Shown piece after piece: positions 63,010-64,000 of a stretch of DNA of 64,000 nt. The notes below the pieces were generated by a model. That model was not told the origin of the DNA and searched no databases. It saw only the letters and a list, made by a program, of their open reading frames with translations. Every line of letters begins with the position of its first letter. Within the stretch, counting starts at the first letter, position 1. Origin of the DNA: Alkalihalobacillus alcalophilus ATCC 27647 = CGMCC 1.3604. GTDB lineage: Bacteria > Bacillota > Bacilli > Bacillales > Bacillaceae_D. A program made the position numbers and the translations under genes. The DNA lies in the NCBI RefSeq assembly GCF_000292245.2, contig NZ_ALPT02000015.1, positions 3,130 to 67,129 of the forward strand, read 5' to 3'.

Positions 63010-63549
63010 TTACAGTGTAGTGTTTACCCAAAGTTCACGAATCCACTCTGATAAAAATGGTGTGTTATGAATCATATATTGGGCAACGACCGATGAGTGT
63101 AAAAGCTCTTGAACAACTTCTACTTGAATTAATGCCGCCACATTTAACAAAACGAACATGATTAAATAGGCTTCCACCATACATAATAGGCTCCCTAACC
63201 AACGATTCAACATTCTTAAAATAGGTAAGTGAGCTACAAAATCAAGCATCGAACCTACAATATGTAAGGCAATTTTTGTTCCAAAGAATAGAATCGCAAA
63301 GGCAATCCCTCCGTAATATACACTTTCTGCATCAAATGCCGAGACAATTAACCCAAACGTATTATCACTTGAGAATTGTGGATACGGGATCCATAATCTA
63401 ATATACGAAGCGAGTACATCATAATATTTATACGCAACAAATATAGACACAAAAAATCCAACTAAATGAATTAATTGTAGGATAAAACCTCTTCTTTGTC
63501 CGATAAAAAAACTACCTAAAAGAATTATAAGGATAATAAAACTAAGCAT
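63010..63549 (-). CDS. cvpA: CvpA family membrane protein (YshB)
   Basis: A 179-residue protein with four to five membrane segments, starting MLSFIILIILLGSFFIGQRR; GFILQLIHLVGFFVSIFVAY is typical of CvpA/colicin V production proteins. GGAGAGG sits before the ATG at 63549, which overlaps the end of zapA; an in-frame ATG seven codons upstream is less likely. Same position as B. subtilis yshB. Confidence 0.9.
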   Translation of the reverse strand: MLSFIILIILLGSFFIGQRRGFILQLIHLVGFFVSIFVAYKYYDVLASYIRLWIPYPQFSSDNTFGLIVSAFDAESVYYGGIAFAILFFGTKIALHIVGSMLDFVAHLPILRMLNRWLGSLLCMVEAYLIMFVLLNVAALIQVEVVQELLHSSVVAQYMIHNTPFLSEWIRELWVNTTL

Positions 63550-63828
63550 CTTTGTCCTCTCCTGTAACACCTTTTGCGTCTGCTATTTTTTTTAAGAGAG
63601 CATCACGCTCTTCTATAATTTTCATATATTCATCGACTACATTCACTGCTGTTAACACAGCTAGTCTCGTCGTATCTAAATAAGGATTTCTTTTTTTATT
63701 TCTCGCATTTTTTGGTCTACGCTTTGAGCCACTTCCTTAATATGCGATGGTGGCTCTTTCCCGACAACAGTATAAGCTTGCCCATAGATTGACACGGTTG
63801 TCCGTTGCTTTTGTTTATCATCTGCCAC
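63542..63828 (-). pseudogene. zapA: Cell division protein ZapA, interrupted by a frameshift
   Basis: ZapA binds and stabilises the FtsZ ring. From a GTG at 63828 (AGGAGG upstream) the frame reads VADDKQKQRTTVSIYGQAY then VVGKEPPSHIKEVAQSVDQK as in ZapA and then stops. Adding one A to the run of seven at 63691-63697 restores NPYLDTTRLAVLTAVNVVDE and a normal stop at 63542, a full-length 95-residue ZapA. Either a real disruption or a homopolymer sequencing error; the latter is likely for an intact-looking gene. Confidence 0.85.
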
Positions 63829-64000
63829 CGAAATGCCTCCTGTCTAAAACAACTAACGATTGATTCATTTTAAAATAGTTCAAACCTAACTTATATCATA
63901 TCACGAAGCATGAATAATGAAAATATCGAGTTTATCATTACAATAAATTACTTTTTTTGTAAGGTAGTCTCTGAACATTTCGCACACACCATTTCGGAGC

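Noticed and set aside
62789..63031. 80-residue frame between polX and cvpA
   Set aside because: Overlaps the end of cvpA, has no ribosome site, and has no known counterpart in this conserved gene block.

Overview
The window reads as chromosome from an endospore-forming member of the Bacillaceae. Evidence: the gene order follows the Bacillus subtilis hemX-hemA / engB-lon-lonB-clpX-tig-ysoA / leu-ilv / ysnB-ysnA-rph-gerM-racE-ysmB / gerE-sdhBAC / yslB-lysC-uvrC-trxA-etfAB-lcfA / yshE-mutS2-polX-cvpA-zapA block. It has two germination or sporulation genes (gerE with a sigma-K-like promoter, gerM) and a bacillithiol-linked redox protein (YtxJ/BrxC type). The very acidic linker of GerM and the ilvD-ilvB and ptsHI placements suggest an alkaliphilic bacillus, but that is inference. 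Nearly all genes lie on the minus strand, so operons are read from high to low coordinates.

Layout, left to right. 1-11.8 kb: haem biosynthesis (hemX partial, hemA), the GTPase EngB, three ATP-dependent protease or unfoldase genes (lon, lonB, clpX), trigger factor and a TPR protein. 12-21.7 kb: branched-chain amino acid genes ilvD-[T-box]-ilvB-ilvH-ilvC-leuB-leuC-leuD. leuA, normally between ilvC and leuB, is absent and only a 138-base gap with a large hairpin remains. 22-27 kb: accessory small genes (two small membrane proteins, DUF3885, MOSC, patatin, glutaredoxin plus bacilliredoxin). 27.6-35.8 kb: two successive integrations at a tRNA-Arg gene. 36.5-44.5 kb: nucleotide and RNA housekeeping, gerM, racE, a MarR regulator, ptsH-ptsI and gerE. 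44.6-57.3 kb: sdhCAB, yslB, lysC under a lysine riboswitch, uvrC (frameshifted), trxA, etfBA and lcfA. 58-63.8 kb: yshE, mutS2, polX, cvpA and zapA (frameshifted).

The most striking object is a 6.7-kb integrative element (about 28951-35768) bounded by 75-bp identical copies of tRNA-Arg(TCT). Reading every line, I find no CpG dinucleotide between 29000 and 35696, although the flanking chromosome, the tRNA copies and the older neighbouring integrase remnant all contain CpG freely. All its genes therefore use only AGA/AGG for Arg and no NCG codons. It carries a tyrosine integrase, a serine recombinase, a winged-helix (plasmid Rep-like) protein with direct repeats upstream, a HicB-like antitoxin coupled to a non-HicA partner, and several unknown small or coiled-coil proteins. 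An N-terminal fragment of a related integrase lies on the far side of the left tRNA copy, showing serial integration at one site.

Other non-genic structure: two ~0.7-kb terminal-inverted-repeat elements without a usable transposase (11957-12686, 48196-48907), a ~104-bp palindromic repeat family, and several intergenic arrays of ~51-52-bp period repeats (22.8, 36.2, 39.9 and 57.6 kb). uvrC and zapA are each broken by what looks like one missing base in an A/T homopolymer, which may be sequencing error.
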